Source: Temnopleurus reevesii (taxonomy: Eukaryota; Echinodermata; Echinoidea; Temnopleuroida; Temnopleuridae). Taken from it: a stretch of 12,926 bases of DNA. The notes below the pieces were generated by a model that ran no database searches, was not told the DNA's origin, and was given only the letters and a program-made list of their open reading frames with translations. The DNA is taken from positions 4,570-17,495 of the forward strand of contig BQKZ01007140.1 of NCBI GenBank assembly GCA_036244855.1, given 5' to 3'. Both the position numbers and the translations under genes were made by a program. Below are positions 1 to 7,875 of this stretch, in pieces. Positions within the stretch are counted from its first letter, which is position 1. The number at the start of each line of letters is the position of its first letter.

Positions 1-440
1 AATATTGCACGCCGAAATGCATAGCATAAATGCGAGTGCGACTTTGCAATTCGGGATGCGAAAATTGATGCTGAGCTGATTTGAGTGGCACGGGAGAACG
101 CCTCTTAACGTTCGTCGTAGTGCGGAGATATGTGATGTTTTTATGATATCACTTTTCTTTTCATCTCGAATTCTTTCTCCGTCTACTAGTAGAGGACAAG
201 CTCTCTATTTTCCTCCCTTTTTGTGTGAATCTAACTGGATTTAAGTGATTTATTTCATCTGAGAGTTATCAGAACTTGAGACAGTTATCATCAACCTTCA
301 CTGCACTGCTACCGGTAACGATGTAGCCTCGCTGGTCGCTGGATTATTGGTTACGGTTATTGGAAGAGTTGGGTGGATACACATCGGTGCATGATGTTGA
401 AACACCGGTGATGTGCAAGCCGTCTTTTTTTCGTTGCTAG
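1..440 (+). other. 5' flank or upstream intron of the CNG-like channel exon
   Basis: Mixed-composition, non-repetitive DNA with no supported coding frame. If it is transcribed leader, it carries a start-stop ATGTAG at 321-326 and two overlapping short upstream frames. One of these runs 391-411 (six codons plus stop), the other 411-440 (nine codons plus stop); they share a TGATG junction. If the acceptor-like tract at 421-440 is used, all of this is intron and these frames are irrelevant. I see no clear TATA box placed for the ATG at 460. The two interpretations (promoter plus leader, or intron) cannot be separated from sequence alone. Confidence 0.45.
421..440 (+). other. candidate 3' splice site before the channel start codon
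   Basis: The tract CGTCTTTTTTTCGTTGCTAG is a pyrimidine-rich run ending in CTAG, close to an ideal animal 3' splice site. Splicing here would begin an exon at 441 and leave only 19 nt of leader before the ATG at 460. An in-frame TAA at 448-450 means coding could not enter from an upstream exon in this frame, so the upstream exon would be non-coding. The signal is seen in sequence; its use is inferred. Confidence 0.55.
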
Positions 441-459
441 AATTCGATAAAATTTCAAG

Positions 460-952
460 ATGGCTCGGAGGACGGTAAGCCTTGAACTTGAAGAACCAGA
501 AACTGGTGGGAGCTCTGATCGAGCAACGATCATTATCCAGCCCCAATCTTTCTTCCTAAATCCAAAAAACAGTCGAATGCAGGCATGGGAAACTTTGATC
601 ATCATCTCCATTTTAACGACGTTCAGCTTCGATCTTTTCCTTGCTTCTTTCGACTCCGAAATCATCGTATTATGGATCATTCTCTACACATGCGACATTC
701 TTTATCTGATGGACATTGTCATGCGATTCTTTCTTGGATACATGAAGGATGGGATTTTGATTTCGGATAGCAATAAGATAAAGATTCACTACCTTCGCAC
801 CACATTCCCAATCGATCTCTTTACAATTTTGCCGGTTGACTTGCTCGCGCTGGTCTATCCTGGTTATAGTTCGATGGAATTCTGGAAATGGATCGCCACT
901 TGGAGGTTTATAAACAGACTCTTCCGCCTTTACCGGCTCAGGGGATATTTTG
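460..952 (+). CDS. Cyclic nucleotide-gated channel family, N-terminus through S4 (partial, one exon)
   Basis: This encodes the start of a tetrameric plasma-membrane cation channel subunit of the CNG/HCN/KCNH superfamily, best matching CNG subunits by eye. It covers 164 codons plus one base. Residues 1-42 form a short hydrophilic N-terminus. S1 is about 43-63, S2 about 67-87 with acidic D79 and D85, and S3 about 116-132. The S2-S3 linker carries GYMKDGILISDS (93-104), the counterpart of the CNG G-Y/F-L-E-Q-G-L pattern. S3 carries IDLFTILPVDL, the counterpart of the CNG LD-LS-P-TD pattern with D119. S4 (147-164) has basic residues R149, R153, R156, R159 and R161. The start is set by an in-frame TAA at 448-450 and a strong context (A at -3, G at +4). 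The open frame runs on to a TAA at 997-999, but the family resemblance stops at residue 164 exactly at a GTAAGA donor. Splicing there leaves G as the first base of codon 165, fitting the D or E expected before R-T-E-T-R. S5, pore, C-linker and nucleotide-binding domain are not in this window. It could be a CNGA-type subunit or the first repeat of a CNGK-type four-repeat channel; HCN is less likely from the S2-S3 linker. An orphan duplicated exon is also possible. Confidence 0.85.
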
Positions 953-958
953 GTAAGA
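951..958 (+). other. 5' splice site closing the channel exon (phase 1)
   Basis: The bases TG then GTAAGA match the animal donor consensus, with the intron starting at 953. The break lies where CNG proteins move from the end of S4 into the conserved aromatic-acidic-RTETR segment, and the split codon begins with G as that acidic residue needs. Reading through would add about 14 residues with no family resemblance (beginning KNEQF) before a stop. Confidence 0.8.
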
Positions 959-1460
959 ATGAACAGTTTTTGATAGACTATTTTGGGCTAATGATGTAAC
1001 TTAATAAAGTTGAGAATATAAATTTAGGTGTAAGAAGAATCTAGGCAATTTGCTTTTGAACATGTTGAAGGGGATGATGGGATAGGATAAAACTAAAGTT
1101 GGATCTAATTTTGATTTGGCCCTAGGCCTGACAGTTAGCCCAGCTAATAAGGGCCTGGCCTAGGCTAGAATAATTAACCTACTGGCTACTCCAGAATACT
1201 AGATTTTGTAAAAGATATAGACTACAAAAAAAAAAAACTATAATAGAAATAAAAATAAAATACAAGATAATCCGGGCCTAGTCAGCAAGGCATATTTGGC
1301 TTTTCTTTTTTCTTATTTTTTTTTTTAACATGGGAGGGGGAGGGGTGGAGGGGTAGACCAAATAAAAGTCGATCTTGCAATGTGCATGAATTGTTTTGTT
1401 TTATATATCAAAACCTAGTAATTAGATGTAGGCTCAATAGATGTGCAGTTGAATTTTCAA
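953..1460. other. start of presumed intron; no gene seen
   Basis: AT-rich sequence with poly-A (about 1227-1239) and poly-T (about 1305-1326) runs. A CCTAGGCC/GGCCTAGG inverted pair lies between about 1120 and 1170. No extended coding frame resembles a channel exon. It is presumed to be intron 1 of the channel gene because it follows the donor at 953. Confidence 0.5.
1332..1354 (+). other. G-quadruplex-type motif
   Basis: Four G runs (GGG, GGGGG, GGGG, GGGG) are separated by A, A and TGGA, satisfying the usual four-run G3+ pattern with short loops. It follows a poly-T tract. Formation in vivo is not shown by sequence. Confidence 0.6.
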
Positions 1461-1618
1461 TGATATGATGATGATGATGATGATATTGATAATGATGATG
1501 AGAATTATGATAACGATGATGAGGATGATAATGATGATGATGATGATGATGAAGATGGTGGTGGTTGATGATGATGGTGAAGATAATAATGATGATGACA
1601 ATGATGATGATAATTGTT

Positions 1619-1650
<32 letters not shown>

Positions 1651-1690
1651 AATAATGGCAATGATAATGATGATGGTGAAGCTGACGACG
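1461..1690 (+). repeat. (GAT)n / (ATG)n imperfect trinucleotide microsatellite
   Basis: Nearly continuous GAT/ATG triplets with interruptions (AAT, GGT, AAC). The longest uninterrupted part is about 1619-1650. The open frames here, giving Met runs or Asp runs on one strand and His or Ser runs on the other, are simply the reading of the repeat and are not taken as genes. Confidence 0.9.
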
Positions 1691-2030
1691 AAAATAATTT
1701 GATCTATGAAAATGAAGATGAAAAATTATGTTGTCAATAAATATCATTGATTCGAAAAAGGAGCAAAGATCGAGAAGAATGTTTGCTGCTACCAAGAAAT
1801 CGAAATACAAAGCATGCACAGAATCTGGACAAGAATACCATAGAATCATATTATGATGTGATCAGTGAGCTCTGCTGATTTGCAGAGCAGACAGAAATTT
1901 ACAAGAAAATCTGAAGAAAATCTATATTATTGTGATTTCCTTAATTTTAATCATCATCTTTGCTTCTCACCTATGATGTTCAAAGTATTTTACTTAATAA
2001 CTTTTAATACTTAAGAATATTTAAGTGAAA
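1691..2030. other. no recognisable feature
   Basis: AT-rich sequence between two low-complexity tracts. Short TGATTT/AAATCT words recur, but no splice-bounded coding frame, RNA gene or terminal inverted repeat was recognised. Confidence 0.5.
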
Positions 2031-2370
2031 ATGGAAGGAAGACCATAAAAGTATGATAATGAGGAGAGAGTGATCGGGGAACAAATGTTAAATAGAAAAA
2101 TAAGAAAGAAAAGAGAAGAAAAATGAACTTAACTGAAATAGAGCTGAAGAAGATGAGGAGAAGGAAGGAAAAGAACAGCATAGAAATTTCAGCAAAAAGA
2201 AAAAGTAAGAAATGAAGGAGATCAACAGAAAAGAAGAAAAACAAAAACAAAAGGAGAATAAGTGGAACTAGTATTATTAACTTTATTTTAAGAAAAAGAT
2301 GAAGAAGAGTGATGATGATGAGGATGATGATAATTATAAGAATAAATAATAATAATAATAACAATAAAAC
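2031..2370 (+). repeat. purine-rich low-complexity tract ending in (GAT)n and (AAT)n
   Basis: The plus strand is mostly A and G with scattered pyrimidines. It passes into GATGATGATGAGGATGATGA near 2310-2330 and then (AAT)n near 2345-2362. The long leucine- and phenylalanine-rich minus-strand frame across it is a composition artefact. Confidence 0.75.
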
Positions 2371-2498
2371 GTAGATTTTTAAGCACTTTCCTTCCTAAGA
2401 AGATGCTAAAGCGCTCAGAGCAAATGAATGAAAATAATGAAATACAAGGTAATAACAATCAAAAGACGCCATTAGTAGGGATATTAGGAAAGTGGATA

Positions 2499-2870
2499 CT
2501 AAGAAGAAGAAGGAGGAGGAGGAGGGAAAGAAGAAGAAGAAGAAGAAGAAGAAGAAGAAGAAGAAGAAGATGATGATGATGATGATGATGATGAAGAAGA
2601 AGAATGAAGAAGAAAAAGAAGGAGAAGAAGAAGGGAGAGAAGAAGAATATGGGTTAGAAGAAGAAGAACAGGAGGAGGAAGAGGAGGAGGAAGGAGAGGA
2701 AGAAGAAGAAGGGTGAGCATGATGAAAGAAGAATGCATCTGATGATGAAGAAAAGAAAAAGAAAGGGAGGAGGAAGAAGAGGTGAGAAAGAGGAGGGGGA
2801 GAAGGAGGAGGAATTAAGAAATAAAGCCAAGGATGAAGAAGGAAGAGCGGGCCGACGAGTACATTTTAAG
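2499..2870 (+). repeat. long polypurine (GAA/GGA) tract with an embedded (GAT)n
   Basis: About 370 bp of almost pure purine on the plus strand. It includes about 14 AAG triplets at roughly 2527-2570, then about eight GAT triplets to 2593, then mixed GAA/GGA to about 2870. Tracts of this kind are mirror-like and can adopt triplex (H-DNA) structure. The Lys/Glu-rich and Ser/Leu-rich frames across it are artefacts of the repeat. Confidence 0.9.
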
Positions 2871-3055
2871 AAATGAGTCACAAATTCGAACGATGAAAAA
2901 CACGTCCCCTTTCATCAGAAAACCGAATAGACCACTTTCATAATGTATTCAAATATATTCACGTTTGCCCCCAGACGAACTATGTATTAAGCTGTCAACA
3001 AATAATGAGAGTACAATAATCAGAATGCTACTTGCATACATTAATGGGAGATTAA

Positions 3056-3101
3056 TGTTGCTAGGTTGGACAAACATAGTAGCTTGACCAACCTAGCAAC
3101 A
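3056..3101. repeat. perfect 14-bp inverted repeat (hairpin), 18-nt loop
   Basis: The left arm TGTTGCTAGGTTGG (3056-3069) and right arm CCAACCTAGCAACA (3088-3101) are exact reverse complements. The flanks and loop are unpaired. Each arm includes GTTGCTAGG or its complement, which resembles an RFX/X-box half-site, but the two halves are far apart. It may instead be the core of a short foldback element. Confidence 0.85.
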
Positions 3102-3590
3102 ACCACTGCATGCTATCCACATTCCTTTTGATTGAAATGCGATTATTTCATACAAGGTGAACAAATAGTTTGTGATTGTGCGTTTGGACAAAGAAGACTG
3201 CATAATATTTGAATCTATTTCGAAAGTGATATATTTGGTCTTTGACCATATCACTACCCCTCCGCCACCTACTTTACTTCCACTAATTCTATTCCATTCA
3301 GCAATAAGGCCACCTATCATTCACACGCACAATGGAAAGGGGATTAAAGCTCATGAAAATCGATGATGAGTGAATAAGCTGATAACGCGTGTATTGCAAA
3401 TTCGATTCACATCTATACAATAGCGTATTGAATGTCATTTGGGTCATTCGCGTTTACAAACCATTACACCTATTGTGGCATCCACTTTTTTGTTGTGAAC
3501 GTTTTATGCAGAAAATGGAGATGCTTGTTGGAATCATGTACGTACCGTTTCATGTGAAAATGTAGGGAGGGGGATATTTGAAATATAAAG
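3102..3590. other. non-repetitive stretch; no supported gene
   Basis: Mixed AT-rich sequence. Open frames of 64-75 codons exist on both strands around 3093-3366. They have no recognisable domain, signal peptide or splice context and overlap each other antisense, so none is annotated. Confidence 0.5.
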
Positions 3591-3594
3591 AGAA

Positions 3595-3659
3595 GGGGGG
3601 GGGGGGGTAAAAGAAAGGGGAAAAAAAACTTAAAAAAAAGGGGGGGGGGNGGGGAGGGG
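3595..3659 (+). repeat. homopolymer G tracts with an unresolved base
   Basis: G13 at 3595-3607, then GGGG, A8, A8, G10 (3640-3649), an N at 3650, and GGGG-A-GGGG to 3659. The N and mixed homopolymers mark a site where the assembled length may be wrong. The G runs also satisfy a G-quadruplex pattern. Confidence 0.85.
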
Positions 3660-4440
3660 CACGTTGAAGGGGTTGGGGTTGAAGAGGGTGGAGAAAGGAA
3701 GATCACGAGATCTATCTTTTTTTCAAAAATATTTTCCAGATAGAAATTTTACTATATGTCATGAAAATAATAAACTTGATGCAAAAATAAATAGACCAAG
3801 AACTCACAAGGACGATTAATTAATAAAAGAACAATTGTTTTTGTTTTTATTCTTTTTCTTCTTTTCATTCTCTTTCTTCTTCTTTTTCTGCCTTTACGCA
3901 CTTCGAGCTCCAGAGTGATCAAAAAGGAAGAAGCACGAAATATACAAACGTCTAGATATAGTAATACATGTATCATTATTGGAGTATGAAGAAGTTCTTT
4001 ATTTTTTAAGTCCGCTGCGGCAGCAGAAAAGGCCAGCTTTACGTAATTCGTACTTATTTTTGTAATGTCCCTTTTTTTCATAGCATTAATTGGCGTGCTG
4101 GATGCATCAATTTGAAGTTTGTGCATTTGTGGATATTTTTATTCTCTATCGTGTCTTCTGGGAGATGCCATACCCCCATGATTTGCCCTTTTATTTGGAC
4201 TTGTTGAGATAGCAATATTATTCAATATAAAGCAATTTTGTACTTGTCAAAATTACATAATTGATATATTTATGGAATACTACATTGGTTAGTTTGTGAG
4301 CACAACATAAATTATGTTTGTATGCGTTGATAAATGAGAGTACAATATAAGGGTAGGGCCATACAAGCTGAAGATAAGTGTGCTCACTTTAAAACATGTT
4401 TTCATTAAAAAGTTTAGTTTTTTATTATGTTATAGTTAAA
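3660..4440. other. AT-rich stretch without a recognised feature
   Basis: A pyrimidine-rich section lies at about 3835-3900. The rest is unique-looking AT-rich sequence. Open frames are short and show no family resemblance. No splice-bounded exon of the channel was recognised on the plus strand. Confidence 0.45.
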
Positions 4441-4465
4441 CAATTAATCGGGGAAAGAAACGAAA

Positions 4466-4502
4466 GAACAAAAAAAAAAAAAGAAAGAACAAAAAAAAAG
4501 TG
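4466..4502 (+). repeat. interrupted poly-A / AAAG tract
   Basis: A-rich runs interrupted by G and C (CAAAAAAAAAAAAG repeated). It could be a simple repeat or the degraded A-tail of a retroposon; no adjoining element was identified. Confidence 0.6.
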
Positions 4503-4543
4503 AAGGACGCAGAGCGTGTATCAGTGAGATGAGTTTTTATGGA

Positions 4544-4787
4544 GTACACGGCAAAAATGCTGGTGTTAGATTTAGCATCAGTCGGAATCTCGGACCATAC
4601 CAGAAAAGTGTTAAATAATGCCCGTTTAAGAATCAAATCAATAACAGTATAATCAAGTGTCGACTCTTATTGTTTAGGGGATTAAACAACACCCGTCCAG
4701 AAGGTGCTTAGATATATATCAAATTGATTCCAAATGGGTCTATTTTAACACATTCGGCCGGTTTAACACCAGCGTTTTGTAGTATAC
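4544..4787. mobile_element. MITE-like non-autonomous DNA transposon, 244 bp
   Basis: The left end at 4544-4570 (beginning GTACACGGCAAAAATGCTGG, then TGTTAGA) is the reverse complement of the right end at 4762-4787 (beginning TTTAACACCAGCGTTTTGTA) over about 26 bp, with a handful of mismatches and one gap. There is no coding frame inside. Further TTAA/AACACC words within suggest internal palindromic structure. No clear target-site duplication is visible, and the superfamily cannot be assigned by eye. A second copy of the right end lies at 4893-4918. Confidence 0.65.
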
Positions 4788-5012
4788 AGGATCGTGTACA
4801 GTATATCCATGCATCTCATGTCGCGTTGTGTGAGATCTCCCTTCTAGCGATATATTTTCTTCTCGTTTCCTATCTGATGTGGCCTTCTCTTATTTAACAC
4901 CAGTATTTTGCAGTGTACATGATTCTGTGCACTACTGTACGCATCTCTCTCGCGTTGTGTGAGATCTTCCTTCCAGCGATGTATTTTCTTCTCGCTTCCT
5001 CTCTCGTCGTGG
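4762..5012. repeat. two diverged tandem copies of a unit of about 130 bp
   Basis: Unit A (4762-4882) and unit B (4893-5012) both start with the transposon right end (TTTAACACCAG) and both continue into CGCGTTGTGTGAGATCT, AGCGAT and TATTTTCTTCTCG, ending at GTGG. The offset is 129-131 bp. The duplication therefore spans the element end plus flanking DNA, so it probably happened after insertion. Confidence 0.8.
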
Positions 5013-5066
5013 AGAATGGGTGTCATCTACGACTCACTAATGATGGGCCTCAAGATAGCTATTGCA

Positions 5067-5400
5067 CCTGGGCCCTTCTTTCTGATTGATGAGCTGAGCA
5101 GGGGGGCTTTTCACCAAGTCTTTCTCAAGAAAGAACTTATACGAACGGCAGGTGATCGATGCAGTATTTCACAAAGATAAAAAAAAAAAAACATTACAAA
5201 CGATTGGTATTGGATCTTGTGCTGAATTATCAAGAATCTTACAAGTATTACACTGGTTAAAGCACTCCACTCAAGTCTTTCTTGAATTTTAAGAACGATT
5301 TGGTGAAACACTGCCCTGGGCCCTTCATTCTGATGAGCTGAGCAGGGGGGCTTTTCCCAAAGCCTTTCTCCAGTTGAGAAAGAATTGCGAATAGCGAGTG
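5067..5400. repeat. diverged direct repeat, copies about 248 bp apart
   Basis: Copy 1 (about 5067-5160) and copy 2 (about 5315-5405) share CCTGGGCCCTTC, TGATGAGCTGAGCA, GGGGGGCTTTTC, CTTTCTC, AAGAA and GTGATC in the same order. The shared frame does not stay open in copy 2, so it is not treated as coding. It may be a segmental duplication or a low-copy repeat family; I do not recognise one. Confidence 0.75.
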
Positions 5401-5418
5401 ATCTGTCCGTGCGTGAAG

Positions 5419-5485
5419 CCCCCCCCCCCCTTCGAAAAAATTATTTTTTTTTTGGATGCCCTCAACCATTGGATGCCCTCAACCA
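5419..5485 (+). repeat. C12 run, T-rich run and an exact 17-bp tandem duplication
   Basis: C12 at 5419-5430 is followed by a T-rich stretch to 5453. Then TTGGATGCCCTCAACCA occurs twice in perfect tandem (5452-5468 and 5469-5485). Identity between the copies implies a recent slippage event or an assembly artefact beside the homopolymers. Confidence 0.85.
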
Positions 5486-5565
5486 ACCGACCCACTGAAA
5501 ATTTTTTCTTTCACTTTTCACTCAAATTGAAATTTCACATTAAAATCATATACATAAACATGTAA

Positions 5566-5640
5566 AATAATAATAATAATAATAATGGTGGCTACTTATA
5601 TAGCGCACAGGTCCACCATAAGGTGCTCATGGCGCTTTAG
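5566..5640 (-). mobile_element. SINE/LINE-type 3' tail, 5'-truncated copy
   Basis: Read on the minus strand it is TAAAGCGCC, then ATGAGCACC, then GTGCGCTATATAA, then (ATT)n, matching the end of the larger SINE at 7876-8173. The (AAT)n part is 5566-5586. The tRNA-like head is absent, consistent with 5' truncation during target-primed insertion. Sequence to about 5815 may belong to the same or a related longer element, but I cannot prove it. Confidence 0.7.
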
Positions 5641-6330
5641 AACCAAGGAAAACAAAGTAAACAAATAGTAGAAACATGAAGGAAATAGAAAGTAACAAAC
5701 ATTTTTTGACACAGAGAGAGAATCTCCCGAACAACATAGAAAGCATAAAATGATTAGTCAGATGAGAACAGATGCGATTTTAAATAGGACTTGAAGGATT
5801 CTGTTGATTCAAATACAACATGAAAAGTCATGTTTACATGATCTTTGGCTTTTCACCCCTTCCAAATCTTATTTTCTTTATGAATTGTATGAAAAAAACC
5901 CCCAAAAGAATAATTTCCGAGCGACCGACGTTATTCTTTCAAAAATGGCATTTGAGCGGATCTAGACGATTTTGGCCTAACTGTTAAAGGAATATTTTTT
6001 TTATAGATTGATTTTATATGATTTTGAACCACAAGGATTAGTTTTTAATCCAAGCTGTTGATTAACGATAAAACCTAATCCAAATTCAGATAAAAAAAAT
6101 CAATAAATATGAATAAGAATTCATTGATAATCGAACTGTCTTGATTAAAAAATGTAAAACTAATTCGTAGATTAAAGATCTCCAAGATATCATTACTTTT
6201 TAATCCCTCGAATAATAGAGTTCTAGTGATAAATTGAGTCGAAAAAAAGAAGACTTTGTGAAACCCCACACCGGTTGTTCTTCAAGCTTCTCCTGAGGAA
6301 TGATTGTGGAATCGATCAAGAAATGCGCCC
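5641..6330. other. no supported gene
   Basis: AT-rich sequence. A weak inverted pair GGATTAG (6037-6043)/CTAATCC (about 6075-6081) and several TTAATC/GATTAA words lie at 6000-6200. A minus-strand frame of 64 codons here is AT-composition driven and lacks a recognisable domain. Confidence 0.5.
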
Positions 6331-6331
6331 A

Positions 6332-6660
6332 TCAAAAGCTAGTGATGATGGTAGAGGAAAAAGGAAAAAAGAGATTGATAGAGAGAAAGAGAAATACAGA
6401 GAAGAGTCAAAAGCTAATGCCGATGGTATAGAAGAGAGAGAGAGAGAGAGATGAGAAAAACAAAGGCTAGTGATGATGATAGAGAAGAAAGAAGGAGTGA
6501 GAGAGAGAGAGACAGACAGAGAGAAAAAAAAAGTACATCGAAAGTTAGTAACGATGATAGAGAATAGAGATAGAAATAGATATAGAGATTGAGACAGAAA
6601 GAGATGATAGGATAAAGAAGAGAAACGGGAGGAGGATAGGGAAAAAGAAAAAGAGTACAA
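6332..6660 (+). repeat. GA-rich minisatellite with four diverged cores
   Basis: A core like CAAAAGCTAGTGATGATGG, followed by TAGAG, recurs at about 6333, 6408, 6461 and 6539 (spacings 75, 53 and 78 bp). Between the cores are GAGA/AAAGAGA runs. The 114-codon Ser/Leu/Phe-rich minus-strand frame is a by-product: its recurring LAFD peptide is the reverse reading of the core. Confidence 0.8.
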
Positions 6661-6868
6661 GTGTATTTTTTTCTATTTCATTTCATTTTATTGTTTTTAC
6701 TCTAATTTCATTTCCAACAAATACACGTTTTATCCAACGGAAAATAAATATAATAGATTCATATTATTCGAGCATCTTCGAACATAATTACTTTTGAAAT
6801 TATACGAAAGTGTAAAATCTTGATCATATGAGAGTGAGAGAAAACAGTGGAAATTTATGTTTTGTGGA
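6661..6868. other. AT-rich spacer
   Basis: No repeat family, coding frame or RNA gene recognised. Confidence 0.5.
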
Positions 6869-6870
6869 TT

Positions 6871-7285
6871 TTAAAGGTCCACTATTATGAAAATACAAGT
6901 TGATCTGTATTGATGTATTATACCTATCAATACCCTTTTCAGTGAAAGAGGGCCCAAATTTGTTTCATATATTTTATTTTTGCGCAATCACCTGAATTGA
7001 AACCCCTGCATTGATCTACATATTTCCTTTTGTTATTTTCAGAACCAGCTCTGAAACATGATTTAGAAAGGTGAACAAACTTGACTCTTGTGATGTCACA
7101 ACATGATTGACATTTGAAAGAAATTTTTAGGGGCGTTCCCAACTAAGCCAACATAAAAATGAAGAAAAAATATTATAAAATATATGAAACACATTTGGAC
7201 TCTCTTTCAGTGAAAAGGGTATATTGATAATGGTATAATACATCAATACAGATCAACTTGTATTTTCATAATAGTACCCCTTTAA
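6871..7285. mobile_element. Long inverted-repeat element (415 bp) bounded by TTAA
   Basis: The left arm 6871-6977 and right arm 7175-7285 are reverse complements with about seven mismatches and two 2-nt gaps (about 93% identity). They include a perfect 44-bp stretch covering ACTATTATGAAAATACAAGT and TTGATCTGTATTGATG. The 197-bp spacer (6978-7174) is unrelated to the arms and carries no recognised gene. TTAA occurs at both outer ends (6871-6874 and 7282-7285), followed by AGG on each strand. This suggests a TTAA target-site duplication as in piggyBac- or Kolobok-type transposons, or a TWA site as in Harbinger. A transcript through it would fold into a dsRNA hairpin of about 107 bp. Confidence 0.8.
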
Positions 7286-7469
7286 GGACTCAAAATACGA
7301 TCTTGAACGAATGACCGTTCATGATGAATTCGAATATAATTATCCTAATGAATCTGAAGGATAGTAAGAATGACATACCTTAGAATGATGGATAAGGCGA
7401 ATGACAATTTAAATGGGGGCAGAAATATTAAACTTACAATATACTTATCCTCCTTTTTGGGTGGATTCG

Positions 7470-7489
7470 TATATATATATATATATATA
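7470..7489. repeat. (TA)10 dinucleotide tract
   Basis: Uninterrupted TA repeats followed by ACAGG. They account for the Ile/Tyr-rich open frames on both strands here. Confidence 0.9.
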
Positions 7490-7776
7490 ACAGGTTGTGT
7501 ATTTATTGTGTACATATACGCCTGGGAAGTTTTTTTTTTCATGAACTTTTTTTTCAAGGCAACCAAAGCCCTCCAAACATGCCAATTTGAAAGCGATTGG
7601 GACAAATTAAAGTGATAAATTTGGAGTCCCACAATCGCCTTGGTAAGAAGATTTGGAATGTGTTACTCATTGAACTGCGAAAGTGAATGAGTGAGCTATA
7701 TAGAGAGAAAGAGAAAGAGGGAGATACACATACAAACATGTCAGCTTTCACAAAACTCATGTACTGTACTGTATGA

Positions 7777-7778
<2 letters not shown>

Positions 7779-7817
<39 letters not shown>

Positions 7818-7839
7818 AGAGAGAGAGAGAGAGAGAGAG
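7779..7839 (+). repeat. (GT)18 directly joined to (GA)n microsatellite
   Basis: GT repeats run from 7779 to 7814, then GGG and GA repeats to about 7839. The compound tract explains the Thr/His- and Cys/Val-rich frames here. The GT part can adopt Z-form and the GA part triplex structure. It is likely length-polymorphic. Confidence 0.95.
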
Positions 7840-7875
7840 GTGGAGTATTTGTTCCGAGATATGTAGAAGGAGGTG

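Noticed and set aside
298..680. Minus-strand open frames of 82 and 107 codons over the channel exon
   Set aside because: They are antisense to a well-supported coding exon and show no family resemblance.
1465..1849. Met/Asp-rich plus-strand and His/Ser-rich minus-strand frames
   Set aside because: They are direct readings of the (GAT)n repeat.
2011..2881. Leu/Phe/Ile-, Lys/Glu- and Ser-rich frames on both strands
   Set aside because: They are produced by polypurine and trinucleotide tracts, with no complex sequence or domain.
3093..3366. Overlapping sense and antisense frames of 64-75 codons
   Set aside because: No domain, signal peptide or splice context. Length is within chance expectation for this AT content.
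4959..5180. 73-codon plus-strand frame across the duplicated region
   Set aside because: The repeated part does not stay in frame in the second copy at 5315-5405, so there is no sign of selection on the protein.
6316..6660. 114-codon Ser/Leu-rich minus-strand frame with repeated LAFD
   Set aside because: It is the reverse reading of the GA minisatellite and its core.
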